NCBI GenBank assembly: GCA_038240335.1
Contig: JBBSDV010000054.1
Coordinates: forward strand, 1-16,664
DNA: 16,664 bases
Source: JBBSDV01 sp038240335
Lineage (GTDB): Bacteria > Chloroflexota > Dehalococcoidia > DSTF01 > JACRBR01
Reading direction: 5' to 3'
The position numbers and the translations under genes are program-made. The notes beneath the pieces are model-generated. The model was not told where the DNA came from and made no database searches. It saw nothing but the letters and a program-made list of their open reading frames with translations. Below, one piece after another: positions 1 through 7,388 of the stretch; the stretch's first letter is position 1, and the number at the start of each line of letters is the position of its first letter.

Positions 1-912
1 CCCAGCCTTCAGGAAACGCTCGCCCCGTTCGACTTCCCTCCCTATACCGACGACGTGCGCGCCGCTGTCGACGCGCACATCGCCGGTTGCGATCGGTGCA
101 AATCGGCACGCGCCGCGATCGCTGCGCCGCTCGACGTGTTCGCCGCCTTCGCATCCGTCGCCGCACCGATGACGCTGAAGGGGGATGTCTGGAGCGATGT
201 CGCCAAGGCATCAGCCGCTGCCGGTGCACTCGCTCGTCCCGGCGCGCGCCAGCCGCGCTCCGCGCTTCCATCCAATCCATATGCGACGCCCCTCCCGCGC
301 GGAAGCGCCGCCGCGGCGGCCGGCGGCGTCGGCGCGGGCATCGCCGCAGTCGAGCTTGCTGGTGGCGCGAGGCCGCTGTTGGAGGGCGCTGGTCGCGGCG
401 ACTTCGGCGGCGGGGGTTATGATGGCGGCGGCGCAGATCCGACAACCGGCCCTAACGAAGGCTGGAACCAGAAGAATATCCTGCTCTTTCTCGGCGCCGC
501 CGTCGGCTTGCTGATCATCGCGTTCGCCGGCGGTGCGATCATTGCCGGTGCGTTCGGCGGTCGCGGTGGCAGCAGCGGAAACGGCGTCACCGCCGGCTCA
601 CCATCGCCGACCGTGGCGAGCAAATCCGCCACCCGCACGACGACGCCAGGGATGACGATCACGCCTGGCGTCGCCGTCCAAACACCGACGCCGAACCTGA
701 CGCCGCCGCCGACGCCCGTGCCCGCTGACACGCCGACGGAGGAGCCGCCGACACCGGTGCCGCCGACCGTCGCGCCGCCGACGTTGCCGCCGCCGCCGAC
801 CGTCCCCGCGCGTACCGTCACGCCCGTGCCGCCGACGATCCGCCCCGCTGCGACACCGACGATCGCGGCCAGCACCCCCATTGCCGCAACGCCAACATTC
901 ACGCCTCCATGA
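1..912 (+). CDS. Putative anti-sigma factor, zf-HC2-like, with Thr/Pro-rich outer tail (5' end missing)
   Basis: The reading frame is open from base 1, so the start lies upstream; a GTG at 55 would begin after most of the zinc-finger helix and is not believed. In the visible frame H26, C30 and C33 form HxxxCxxC, the motif of anti-sigma zinc-finger (zf-HC2) domains, which hold an ECF sigma factor at the inner membrane. A low-complexity Ala/Gly-rich segment follows (about residues 90-145). One hydrophobic helix lies at about 159-184 (NILLFLGAAVGLLIIAF and following). The last 110 or so residues are a Thr/Pro repeat tail expected outside the cell. Known for the family: cytoplasmic zinc finger, one membrane span, outer sensor. 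Inferred: an ECF sigma gene just upstream. No recognisable sensor domain follows the membrane span, so the tail may simply be a wall-spanning stalk. The family call rests on one short motif plus topology. Confidence 0.6.
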   Translation, partial: PSLQETLAPFDFPPYTDDVRAAVDAHIAGCDRCKSARAAIAAPLDVFAAFASVAAPMTLKGDVWSDVAKASAAAGALARPGARQPRSALPSNPYATPLPRGSAAAAAGGVGAGIAAVELAGGARPLLEGAGRGDFGGGGYDGGGADPTTGPNEGWNQKNILLFLGAAVGLLIIAFAGGAIIAGAFGGRGGSSGNGVTAGSPSPTVASKSATRTTTPGMTITPGVAVQTPTPNLTPPPTPVPADTPTEEPPTPVPPTVAPPTLPPPPTVPARTVTPVPPTIRPAATPTIAASTPIAATPTFTPP

Positions 913-1195
913 TCCGTAGCAGTTGGAGTTGAAGCGGGAATGCAGAGAGTCAAGCGCATCCTGGTGGAGGTCTCGCCGTGTCCCCGGAATTCTCGCATCG
1001 CGGGTTCACGTGAAGTGGAAGTGCAGGGCACGCTGTCGTGGGTCTGGGGGTGTCCCCCAGGCATCGTTCCTTATCTCTCAAAATCTTCAGGTATGCGCAA
1101 GCGGACACGGCGAATGAGGCGACGAAGCCGGGATCGATCTACGCCGTGCGCGTGCCCGTGTCGCTAGGTGCTATCCACTCGTGGGAGCCCTGCCC
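913..1195. other. Gene-free stretch between tail-to-tail genes
   Basis: This gap lies between the stop of the anti-sigma-like gene (+) and the stop of the Rieske gene (-). The ORFs in it are short, Arg/Ser-rich and show no domain. The only clear structure is the GC-rich hairpin at 1044-1060, which could serve as a transcription end for either side. Confidence 0.6.
1044..1060. terminator. Perfect 7-bp GC hairpin, possible terminator or dispersed repeat end
   Basis: CTGGGGG at 1044-1050 and CCCCCAG at 1054-1060 pair perfectly around a 3-base TGT loop. It sits between convergent genes. No clean T-run follows on either strand, although the + strand downstream is comparatively T-rich (GTTCCTTATCTCTC). 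A factor-independent terminator is therefore uncertain. Confidence 0.35.
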
Positions 1196-1555
1196 CTACA
1201 CCTCGACGTACACGTCGTCGCCTTCGACGCGCGTCGCGTATGAGCCTACGCCGCGCTTCAGGAAGCCCGGGAAGCTCGCGTCCATCAGCAGCTTGTACCA
1301 GGCCGGGTGCGTCACCCACGAACAGATGCCGCCATCCGTGACATCGAACCGCGCGCCATGCAGCGGGCACTCGATGATCGTGCCGTCAATCTTGCCGTTG
1401 TGAAGATGGCCCCGGAGATGCGGGCAACGATCACCGATCGCATAAGCTTCGCCGTCGATATTGGCGAGCAGGATCTCCCTGCCCTTCGCGGTGACACCCT
1501 TGGCGGTGCCGGCCGGGATCTCGGACAGCCGTGCGACGCGTACGAACTCGGCCAC
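1196..1555 (-). CDS. Rieske [2Fe-2S] ferredoxin-like protein
   Basis: A 119-residue soluble single-domain Rieske protein, probably a cytoplasmic electron carrier or the ferredoxin part of an oxygenase or nitrite-reductase-like system. The cluster ligands are complete: CPH at C44/H46 and CPLHG at C63/H66, the CxH-x16-CxxH spacing of Rieske ferredoxins. There is no signal peptide or membrane anchor, unlike the cytochrome bc1 Rieske subunit. The GTG start at 1555 is supported by AGGAGGA at 1559-1565 on the minus strand, the best Shine-Dalgarno in the window. No oxygenase or reductase partner lies nearby, so the substrate pathway cannot be named. The residues after the second motif (SWVTHPAWYKLLMDA) are a short insertion that I do not recognise. 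Confidence 0.9.
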   Translation of the reverse strand: MAEFVRVARLSEIPAGTAKGVTAKGREILLANIDGEAYAIGDRCPHLRGHLHNGKIDGTIIECPLHGARFDVTDGGICSWVTHPAWYKLLMDASFPGFLKRGVGSYATRVEGDDVYVEV

Positions 1556-1558
1556 GCT

Positions 1559-1565
1559 TCCTCCT
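1559..1565 (-). promoter_or_regulatory. Strong ribosome binding site of the Rieske gene
   Basis: The minus strand reads AGGAGGA followed by a 3-base gap to GTG. This decides the start at 1555 against in-frame alternatives. Most other genes here lack so clear a site. Confidence 0.7.
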
Positions 1566-1905
1566 CATATGGGCGATTGCCGGCGATTCTACCGAACGCC
1601 AACTTCACGCGCTACTGCGAACGACTCCGCAGGGCATGGCTACCTGTACCTGCCGGGACCTCGCGTCCGCCGCTCGCCGCGAGCAAAATGGCGACGCGTA
1701 GATCACTCATGGTCGAGCGGATCTCAGCATTCCGTCGACGTACCCATTCCGGGCGAGCACATGGGCACTTTCTTACCGGAGTCGAAACCGGGCACCGCGG
1801 ACTGCGCTAGACTTGGATGTCACGCCTCTGTAATCCCATTCCGGGCGCAACGGCGGGTCGGGCAAGCATTGATCCAGCCGCACCCGCCACGCGAATCAGG
1901 ACGAG
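1566..1905. other. Gene-free intergenic region between divergent genes
   Basis: About 340 bases separate the Rieske start (-) from the start of the large secreted protein (+), so promoters for both should lie here. On the minus strand TAGAAT at 1586-1591 is a possible -10 for the Rieske gene, without a convincing -35. For the plus strand TAGACT near 1807 is a weak candidate. I see no repeats, RNA gene or conserved ORF. Confidence 0.5.
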
Positions 1906-4900
1906 GTGAGCAACAATCAAGCCACCGTGTCCGTTGTCTACTATGGAAGTCCAGCGCACATGCGTCCGCTTGCCGACGCGGCACGTGCATTGGGGAGACT
2001 GATTTTGTCCCTGCCCTTTAGACCATCCCGACTGCTGCTCCTTGCCGCCATGCTGGTCGTTGGCGCACTCGCCTACGCCGTGCCCCACAGCGCACCGAGC
2101 GCGAGCGCCGCCGCCAACGGAACCTGGACCGGAAAGTATTTCAACAACAAGACCGTCTCGGGAACATCGGTTCTGACGCGCAACGACGGGGCGAACACGA
2201 TCCCGAGCGCGACGCCCACCCTCGACTTCTATTGGGAGGGGTCACCCGGCACCGGCGTCAACCCGGACGGCTGGAGCGTGCGCTGGACGCGGACGGACAC
2301 GTACGCCGCCGGCACCTATCGGTTCACCGCGACGACCGACGACGGCACGCGCATCTATGTCGATAACGTGCTCGTCCTCGATGCGTGGTTCAATCAGCCG
2401 CCGACGACCTACATCGCCGACTACACGATCCCAGCGGGGTCTCATGTTCTGAAGGTCGAGTTCTACGACAACGACAACGCGGCGACGGCGCAAGTGACGG
2501 TGCAAGACGCCTCGACGCTAGCGCCGGGCTGGAACGCGCAGTACTTCAACAATCCGGATCTCACCGGTACGCCCGCCGTGACGCGCAACGACGGCCAGGA
2601 CATTAACTTCGACTGGAACGTCGGTTCACCCGCGATCGGCATCCAGAGCGATAACTTCAGCGCCCGCTGGACGCGGCAATTGCCATTCAACGAGGGTGTC
2701 TATCAGTTCTTCGCCACGAGCGACGATGGTTCCCGCGTCTTCGTCGACGGCCAGTTGATCCTCGACTTCTGGGTCGATCAGGGTGGCGTCACCCACACCG
2801 CGAATAAACAGATGACGGCCGGCACGCACACGGTCGTCGTCGAGTATTACGAGGCTTTTGGCGGCGCCTCGATCCAGTTCGGACTTTCGTATCGCCCTGA
2901 CCTCGGCGGCTTCGTCACTGATACCTTTGTCGGCGGCCTGCCCACGCCCTTCAGCGCGCCTTACAACGCGGCGACCGCGTTCGTCTTCGCTCCGGATGGC
3001 CGGATCTTCATCGCGTTGAAAGACGGCACGATAAAAGTGTTCAAGAACGGCGCGCTGTTGCCGACGCCGTTCTACGTCATCTCGCCCGTCAACAACTACG
3101 TTGATCGCGGCCTGCTCGGCCTCGCGCTCGATCCGAATTTTGCGACGAACGGATACGTGTACGCGGCCTTCACATGGGAAAGCAACGCGGCGGATCCTGC
3201 GGGGATCAAGACGGCGCAAATCATACGGCTGACGGCGAATGGCGACGTTGCGGCGTCGGGCAGCAAGATCGTCCTCGCGGGGAGCGTTACCGGTACCGCC
3301 GCAAAGCCCGCATGCAGCGACTACGCGGCGACGGCTGACTGTATTCCGTCGGACTACCTCAGTCATACCGTCGGCAACCTGAAGTTCGGGCCCGACGGCA
3401 TGTTGTATGCCGCAATCGGCGACGGCGCGAGCTACGACAGCGTCGATGTGCGGGCACTCCGCGCGCAAGACGTCAGCAACTATGCGGGCAAGATCCTTCG
3501 CATCAACCCTGCGAACGGGCGCGGGCTCGCGGACAATCCGTTCTATAACGGCGACCTGACAGCGACGCGGTCGAAAGTATGGGCGTATGGGGTTCGAAAC
3601 AATTTCCGGTACAACTTCAAGCCCGGAACCAACATCATCTTCAGCGGCGATGTCGGTTGGGGAACCTGGGAAGAGGTCAACGTCGTTACCCCGGGCGTGA
3701 ATCTCGGCTGGCCGTGCTACGAAGGGGATTTCCAGCAGCCCGGGTACGCGTCCTACAGCACATGCCAGGCGCTCTACAGCGCGGGCGGCACGACGTTTGC
3801 GATCCACACCTACGAGCATCCGCCCACGTCCGCCGTCGTGGGCGGCAGTTTTACGGGCGCCAATAGCTACAGCTCGAAGTACCAGAACACGTACTTTTTC
3901 GGCGACTACGGACGCAACCAGATCAGCGTCCTCAAGGTTGATGCCTCGAACGCGCTCGTGCCGGGCAGCGTCGATACCTTTTCGAGCGCGGCGGACGGCC
4001 CGGTCGAAATCGAGACCGGACCTGACGGTGACATCTACTATCTTTCGATCAATAACGGCGAGATCAGGCACGTCCGGTTTATCGGCGACAACCGGCCGCC
4101 GATCGCTATCGCCTCGTCCGACAAGACGTCCGGGCTGACGCCCCTGACGGTGAACTTCTCGAGCGCTGGTTCCGGCGATCCGGATGCGGGCCAGGCCGTC
4201 ACGTACGACTGGGACTTCGGCGACGGCACCGCCCACTCCGCCACCGCCAATCCGTCGCATCAGTACACGACGAACGGCAACCGCACAGCCACATTGACGG
4301 TTACCGACCCGTTCTTTCTGACGGCGCAGAGCACGATCGCGATTCAGGTCGGCAACTCGGCGCCCGTCGCGACGATCAGCGCGCCGGTGGACCTCTCGCA
4401 CTACGACATCGGCGACACGATCACGTTCGCCGGCAGCGCCACCGATGCCCAGGACGGGAACTTGCCGGCGACGAGCCTGCAATGGAACGTTCTGCTCTAT
4501 CACTGCTTCGATGCGTCATACACCAGCTGCCACACGCACCCGGTAACCTCCGCCGTGGGCGTTGCCGGCGGCTCCTTCGTCGCGGGGAACCACACCGATT
4601 ACACCTACTACGAGGTGTTAATGACGGCGACCGACAGCGGCGGCCTCACCGGAACAAAGAAAGTGAAGATCGTCGCCAACACCGTCACCCTGGCGTTCGA
4701 TTCGAACCGCGCCGGCATCCAGATCGCGGTTGACGACGGCAATTTCACGGTGCCGTTCAGCCAGGTGGTGCCGCGAAAGTCCACGCACTCCGTCTTTGCG
4801 ACGTCGCCGCAGGTCGTTCCGTCCGGAACGGTCTATTTCGGATCATGGTCCGACGGCGGCGCCCAGCAGCACAACATCACGGCAAACGCGGACGCATCGT

Positions 4901-5841
4901 ACACGGTCACGTTCGGCGCGCAGCCGACGAACACCCCGACGGCGACGGCGACGGCAACGAACACTCCCGCGAATACCGCGACGCCGACGCCAACCGCGAC
5001 CGCAACGAACACGCCGACACCCGTTGCGACGGCGACGCCGACCCCGACGCGCACCGCGACCGCCACCAATACATCGACCTCGACGCCGACCCGAACGCCG
5101 ACGCCCACCCCCACCAACACCCCCGGCGGCCCGACCGATACGCCGACGCCGACAGCCACCGTGTGCGTCGGCGATAGCGACTGCGACGGGGTTGCCGACG
5201 CCGCGGACAACTGCCCGACGATCGCTAACGCCGACCAGGCGAACCGCAACAGCGAGATCATCACGCTGCCCGCATCGATCCCCTTCACCGACAATACGAA
5301 CGCCCTGTCATCGGCGCTCGGTGATGTGTGCAACCCCGACGTTGATATGGACGGCCTCAACGCCGCCCAGGAGGCCGCGGCCGGCACCGACCCGTTCAAT
5401 GCCGACACCGACGGCGACCACCAAATCGATAGTGCGGAGAGCACGTGCGGCAGCGACCCTCTCGTGAATACGAGCAAGGTCTCAGGAATTGACACGGATC
5501 ACGACGGGCTGCCGGACGCCTGCGAGGCGCTCTATGGCACGAACCCCAACGTCGTCGATACGGACGGTGATGGCCTGTCCGATGGCGCCGAGGTGCTGCG
5601 TCTCGGCACAAATCCACTCGTCCGCGACACCGATGGTGACGGCTGCAACGACATGGCCGAGGCGGCGACGCTCGATGCAAACCGGACGGTAAACTCCGCA
5701 GACCTGGCGATCGATGCGGGGCACCTCGGACTGATGAACTCCGGTCTATACGTGCTCGACTTCGACGTCAACCGCGATGGTGCGATTAACTCGCTCGATC
5801 TGAGCCTTATCGCCGCTCATCTCGGCCCATGTAGTCCGTAG
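1906..5841 (+). CDS. Giant secreted PQQ-type sugar dehydrogenase with PA14, PKD, TSP3 and dockerin-like modules
   Basis: The called protein is 1311 residues. GTG at 1906 has AGGACGAG just upstream. TTG at 2005 has GGGGAG seven bases upstream and would put the signal peptide (RPSRLLLLAAMLVVGALAYAV) right at the N-terminus, so it may be the true start. Domains, numbered from 1906: two PA14 domains at about 72-202 and 207-329, with calcium/sugar-site DD pairs D145/D146 and D273/D274; a glucose/sorbosone dehydrogenase six-blade propeller at about 339-726, with likely catalytic H487 in SHTVGNLKFGPDG, then YGVRNNFR and NLGWPCYEG; PKD at about 730-815 (YDWDFGDG); a second Ig-like segment at 818-926; a small beta domain with WSDGGAQQHNI to about 1005; a Thr/Pro linker at 1006-1085; calcium-binding TSP3 repeats at 1087-1249; and a dockerin-like pair at 1256-1311. 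It probably oxidises sugar outside the cell while bound to a glycan or surface. The substrate is unknown, and PQQ use is inferred from the family. Confidence 0.9.
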   Translation: MSNNQATVSVVYYGSPAHMRPLADAARALGRLILSLPFRPSRLLLLAAMLVVGALAYAVPHSAPSASAAANGTWTGKYFNNKTVSGTSVLTRNDGANTIPSATPTLDFYWEGSPGTGVNPDGWSVRWTRTDTYAAGTYRFTATTDDGTRIYVDNVLVLDAWFNQPPTTYIADYTIPAGSHVLKVEFYDNDNAATAQVTVQDASTLAPGWNAQYFNNPDLTGTPAVTRNDGQDINFDWNVGSPAIGIQSDNFSARWTRQLPFNEGVYQFFATSDDGSRVFVDGQLILDFWVDQGGVTHTANKQMTAGTHTVVVEYYEAFGGASIQFGLSYRPDLGGFVTDTFVGGLPTPFSAPYNAATAFVFAPDGRIFIALKDGTIKVFKNGALLPTPFYVISPVNNYVDRGLLGLALDPNFATNGYVYAAFTWESNAADPAGIKTAQIIRLTANGDVAASGSKIVLAGSVTGTAAKPACSDYAATADCIPSDYLSHTVGNLKFGPDGMLYAAIGDGASYDSVDVRALRAQDVSNYAGKILRINPANGRGLADNPFYNGDLTATRSKVWAYGVRNNFRYNFKPGTNIIFSGDVGWGTWEEVNVVTPGVNLGWPCYEGDFQQPGYASYSTCQALYSAGGTTFAIHTYEHPPTSAVVGGSFTGANSYSSKYQNTYFFGDYGRNQISVLKVDASNALVPGSVDTFSSAADGPVEIETGPDGDIYYLSINNGEIRHVRFIGDNRPPIAIASSDKTSGLTPLTVNFSSAGSGDPDAGQAVTYDWDFGDGTAHSATANPSHQYTTNGNRTATLTVTDPFFLTAQSTIAIQVGNSAPVATISAPVDLSHYDIGDTITFAGSATDAQDGNLPATSLQWNVLLYHCFDASYTSCHTHPVTSAVGVAGGSFVAGNHTDYTYYEVLMTATDSGGLTGTKKVKIVANTVTLAFDSNRAGIQIAVDDGNFTVPFSQVVPRKSTHSVFATSPQVVPSGTVYFGSWSDGGAQQHNITANADASYTVTFGAQPTNTPTATATATNTPANTATPTPTATATNTPTPVATATPTPTRTATATNTSTSTPTRTPTPTPTNTPGGPTDTPTPTATVCVGDSDCDGVADAADNCPTIANADQANRNSEIITLPASIPFTDNTNALSSALGDVCNPDVDMDGLNAAQEAAAGTDPFNADTDGDHQIDSAESTCGSDPLVNTSKVSGIDTDHDGLPDACEALYGTNPNVVDTDGDGLSDGAEVLRLGTNPLVRDTDGDGCNDMAEAATLDANRTVNSADLAIDAGHLGLMNSGLYVLDFDVNRDGAINSLDLSLIAAHLGPCSP
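2005..2103 (+). other. Signal peptide region with alternative TTG start
   Basis: Counting from TTG 2005, a basic n-region (RPSR) precedes a 17-residue hydrophobic core, and the segment ends in small residues (SAPSASAA). GGGGAG at 1992-1997 is well spaced for this TTG. Starting at 1906 would add 33 residues with no secretory character. Confidence 0.6.
4921..5160 (+). repeat. Low-complexity Thr/Pro-coding tract (linker of the large protein)
   Basis: About 80 codons are almost only Thr, Pro, Ala and Asn, built from ACN-CCG-type repeats (NTPTATATATNTP and similar). This is a typical flexible, possibly glycosylated stalk between the catalytic half and the calcium-binding C-terminus. The reverse strand gives a Val/Gly-rich ORF that is only its shadow. 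Confidence 0.8.
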
Positions 5842-5843
5842 CC

Positions 5844-5876
5844 GTCGGCGCGTTGCGAACTGCCAGCGAGGCCGAC
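5844..5876. terminator. Possible shared hairpin between convergent genes
   Basis: GTCGGC (5844-5849) and GCCGAC (5871-5876) can pair across a 21-base loop, between the stop of the large secreted protein and the stop of the DUF2007-like gene. The loop is long and there is no T-run, so this is a weak call. Confidence 0.25.
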
Positions 5877-6157
5877 TATCGCCCGCCAATGATCTCTTGC
5901 GCCCGCCGCAAGTCCTTGCGCAGCACCCAGATCTCGTAGGCCCACGCCGGCCCCATGCCGCCCGATTGCGCGCTCACCGGATCGCGATTCTTCACGAGCG
6001 CGCGCACGCCGTTCTCGTCAAGCATCTCCTTAAGGAACTGCGCCTCCGGTTCCCCCTCCGGTCGCGTCAGCAGCACCAACTCGTCCGGCGAGGGCAGCCG
6101 CTCGGGGCGCCCTGCATCCCGCAGAAACACGCGCGCGACGCGATCAATGAGGCTCAT
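5876..6157 (-). CDS. DUF2007-like small protein
   Basis: A 93-residue protein starting MSLIDRVARVF. Residues 30-92 (LLTRPEGEPEAQFLKEMLDENGVRALVKN to DLRRAQEIIGG) look like the DUF2007 fold, a PII-like ferredoxin fold: an opening strand, a helix that scans for a longer or shorter partner, an exposed strand around EIWVLRKD, and a closing helix. DUF2007 proteins are called putative signal-transducing proteins, but their ligand is not known. The frame can be read upstream to a GTG at 6286, but that lies inside tRNA-Ser, so ATG 6157 is chosen. The ribosome site is weak. It lies 59 bases downstream of the tRNA on the same strand and may share its transcript. It is convergent with the large secreted gene. 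Confidence 0.7.
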   Translation of the reverse strand: MSLIDRVARVFLRDAGRPERLPSPDELVLLTRPEGEPEAQFLKEMLDENGVRALVKNRDPVSAQSGGMGPAWAYEIWVLRKDLRRAQEIIGGR

Positions 6158-6216
6158 GCCGGTCGCCTGACGCGTTGTGCGGATGTGGTGGTGCTCATTG
6201 CGGTGAGTGTACGGGG

Positions 6217-6308
6217 TGGCGGAGGGGGAGGGATTCGAACCCTCGATCCCGGTTTCCCGGGATAAGCGCTTAGCAGGCGCCCGCACTAGGCCACTATGCG
6301 ACCCCTCC
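6217..6308 (-). tRNA. tRNA-Ser (anticodon GCU)
   Basis: The minus strand folds as a class II tRNA of 92 bases: acceptor GGAGGGG pairs with CCCCTCC; D stem GCA/TGC; anticodon stem GGCGC/GCGCT with loop CTGCTAA (anticodon GCT at 6272-6274); long variable arm of about 7 bp (ATCCCGG/CCGGGAT); T arm GAGGG-TTCGAAT-CCCTC; discriminator G; and genome-encoded CCA at 6217-6219. The long variable arm and discriminator G fit serine. It reads AGC/AGU codons. Confidence 0.96.
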
Positions 6309-6386
6309 GCGGCGATCCGCAGTCTATCATGACCACCGCAAGCTGCCGCCTTGACGCAGGCCCGCCTGCGCGAGAACCTACAGCCG

Positions 6387-7388
6387 ATGCAGGAAGAGCA
6401 ACTCGCCGCCTACCTCCGCTCTCGGCTTCCGGCGGCGAAGGACGTCGCCGTCTCGAACGTCGCCCGCATCCCCGGCGGCGCCTCGCGCGAAACGTGGATG
6501 TTCGACGCCGCCTGGATAGACGCCGGCCGCAAGGTGGAACGCCAGTTCATCGCCCGCCGCGACCCCACGGGCAGCCTTCTCGAAAGTAACAACGACCTCG
6601 AGTTCGAGATCTACACCGCTCTCAGTGGCAGCAGCATCCCAGCGCCCCGCGTCAGCTGGATCGAAACCGACGGCGCCGCCCTCGAGCGGCCGTTCTTCAT
6701 CATGGAGCGCCTCCCCGGCGGCTCCGACGCGCGCACGCTCGTCACGTCGCCCGAGTTCGCCGCCGTGCGGCCCCGCATCGCCGAACAAAAGGCGCAGGTT
6801 CTCGCCGCCATCCATGCCTTCGATATCGACCGCTTGCCATCCCTCCACCGGCCGCCCGCCGCGGCCGCCAGTGCGCTCCACGAGGTCGAGCGCTGGGAAC
6901 AAACGATGCGTCAGGACACGCTTGAGTCGCAGCCAGTGCTCGAATTCGCGTTCCACTGGCTGAAGCGCCACCTGCCGCCGCCACCCGAGCGCCTGGTGCT
7001 GGTGCACGGCGACTATCGCACCGGCAACTTCCTCTACGACCAGACCGGCATCACCGGCATCCTCGATTGGGAGATGGCGCACGCCGGCGATCCGATCGAG
7101 GATCTCGGCTGGCTCGTCATGAAATCGTGGCGCTGGGCCGGCGACGGTCGCGTAGGCGGCTTGTGCGACCGGGACGAGTTCATGCGCATGTACGAAGCCG
7201 CCGGTGGCGCTCCCGCCGATGCGGCGACCCTGAAGTTCTGGGAAGTCTTCTCGAACGTGAAGTTCGCCATCATCTTCATCACCGGCACCAAGGCGATCGT
7301 CGGCGGCAGGACGCCCGACCTGCTCCTCGCTGTCACAGCGTTCGTCAATCCCGGCCTCGAGGCCGAATTGCTGGAGTTGATTCGATGA
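6387..7388 (+). CDS. APH-family phosphotransferase, ACAD10/11 N-terminal type
   Basis: The protein is 333 residues from ATG 6387; a TTG at 6351 would add 12 residues, and neither has a clear ribosome site. It has the protein-kinase-like aminoglycoside phosphotransferase fold: an N-lobe with GGASRETWMFD (about residues 32-42); ERPFFIMERLPGG at the hinge; the Brenner catalytic motif LVHGDYRTGNFL (H207, D209); and the metal-binding motif GILDWEMAHAGDP. These details match the group next to, or fused with, acyl-CoA dehydrogenases (ACAD10/11), which phosphorylate hydroxyacyl substrates, rather than true antibiotic kinases. Its TGA overlaps the ATG of the next gene (ATGA), so the two are probably co-translated. 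No acyl-CoA dehydrogenase lies in the window. The substrate is uncertain, and a resistance role should not be assumed. Confidence 0.85.
   Translation: MQEEQLAAYLRSRLPAAKDVAVSNVARIPGGASRETWMFDAAWIDAGRKVERQFIARRDPTGSLLESNNDLEFEIYTALSGSSIPAPRVSWIETDGAALERPFFIMERLPGGSDARTLVTSPEFAAVRPRIAEQKAQVLAAIHAFDIDRLPSLHRPPAAAASALHEVERWEQTMRQDTLESQPVLEFAFHWLKRHLPPPPERLVLVHGDYRTGNFLYDQTGITGILDWEMAHAGDPIEDLGWLVMKSWRWAGDGRVGGLCDRDEFMRMYEAAGGAPADAATLKFWEVFSNVKFAIIFITGTKAIVGGRTPDLLLAVTAFVNPGLEAELLELIR

Noticed and set aside
417..1064. 215-codon minus-strand ORF rich in Val/Gly/Thr
   Set aside because: Reverse of the Thr/Pro tract of the anti-sigma-like gene.
2626..4503. 625-codon minus-strand ORF opposite the dehydrogenase gene
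   Set aside because: Arg/Val/Asp-rich composition typical of the antisense frame of a GC-rich gene; the plus strand has clear domains throughout.
6158..6286. N-terminal extension of the DUF2007-like protein to a GTG
   Set aside because: The extension is the translation of tRNA-Ser; the family-like part begins after ATG 6157.
6387..7388. Aminoglycoside resistance kinase
   Set aside because: Fold family is shared, but the hinge and metal-site wording match the ACAD10/11-type group, not known resistance enzymes.
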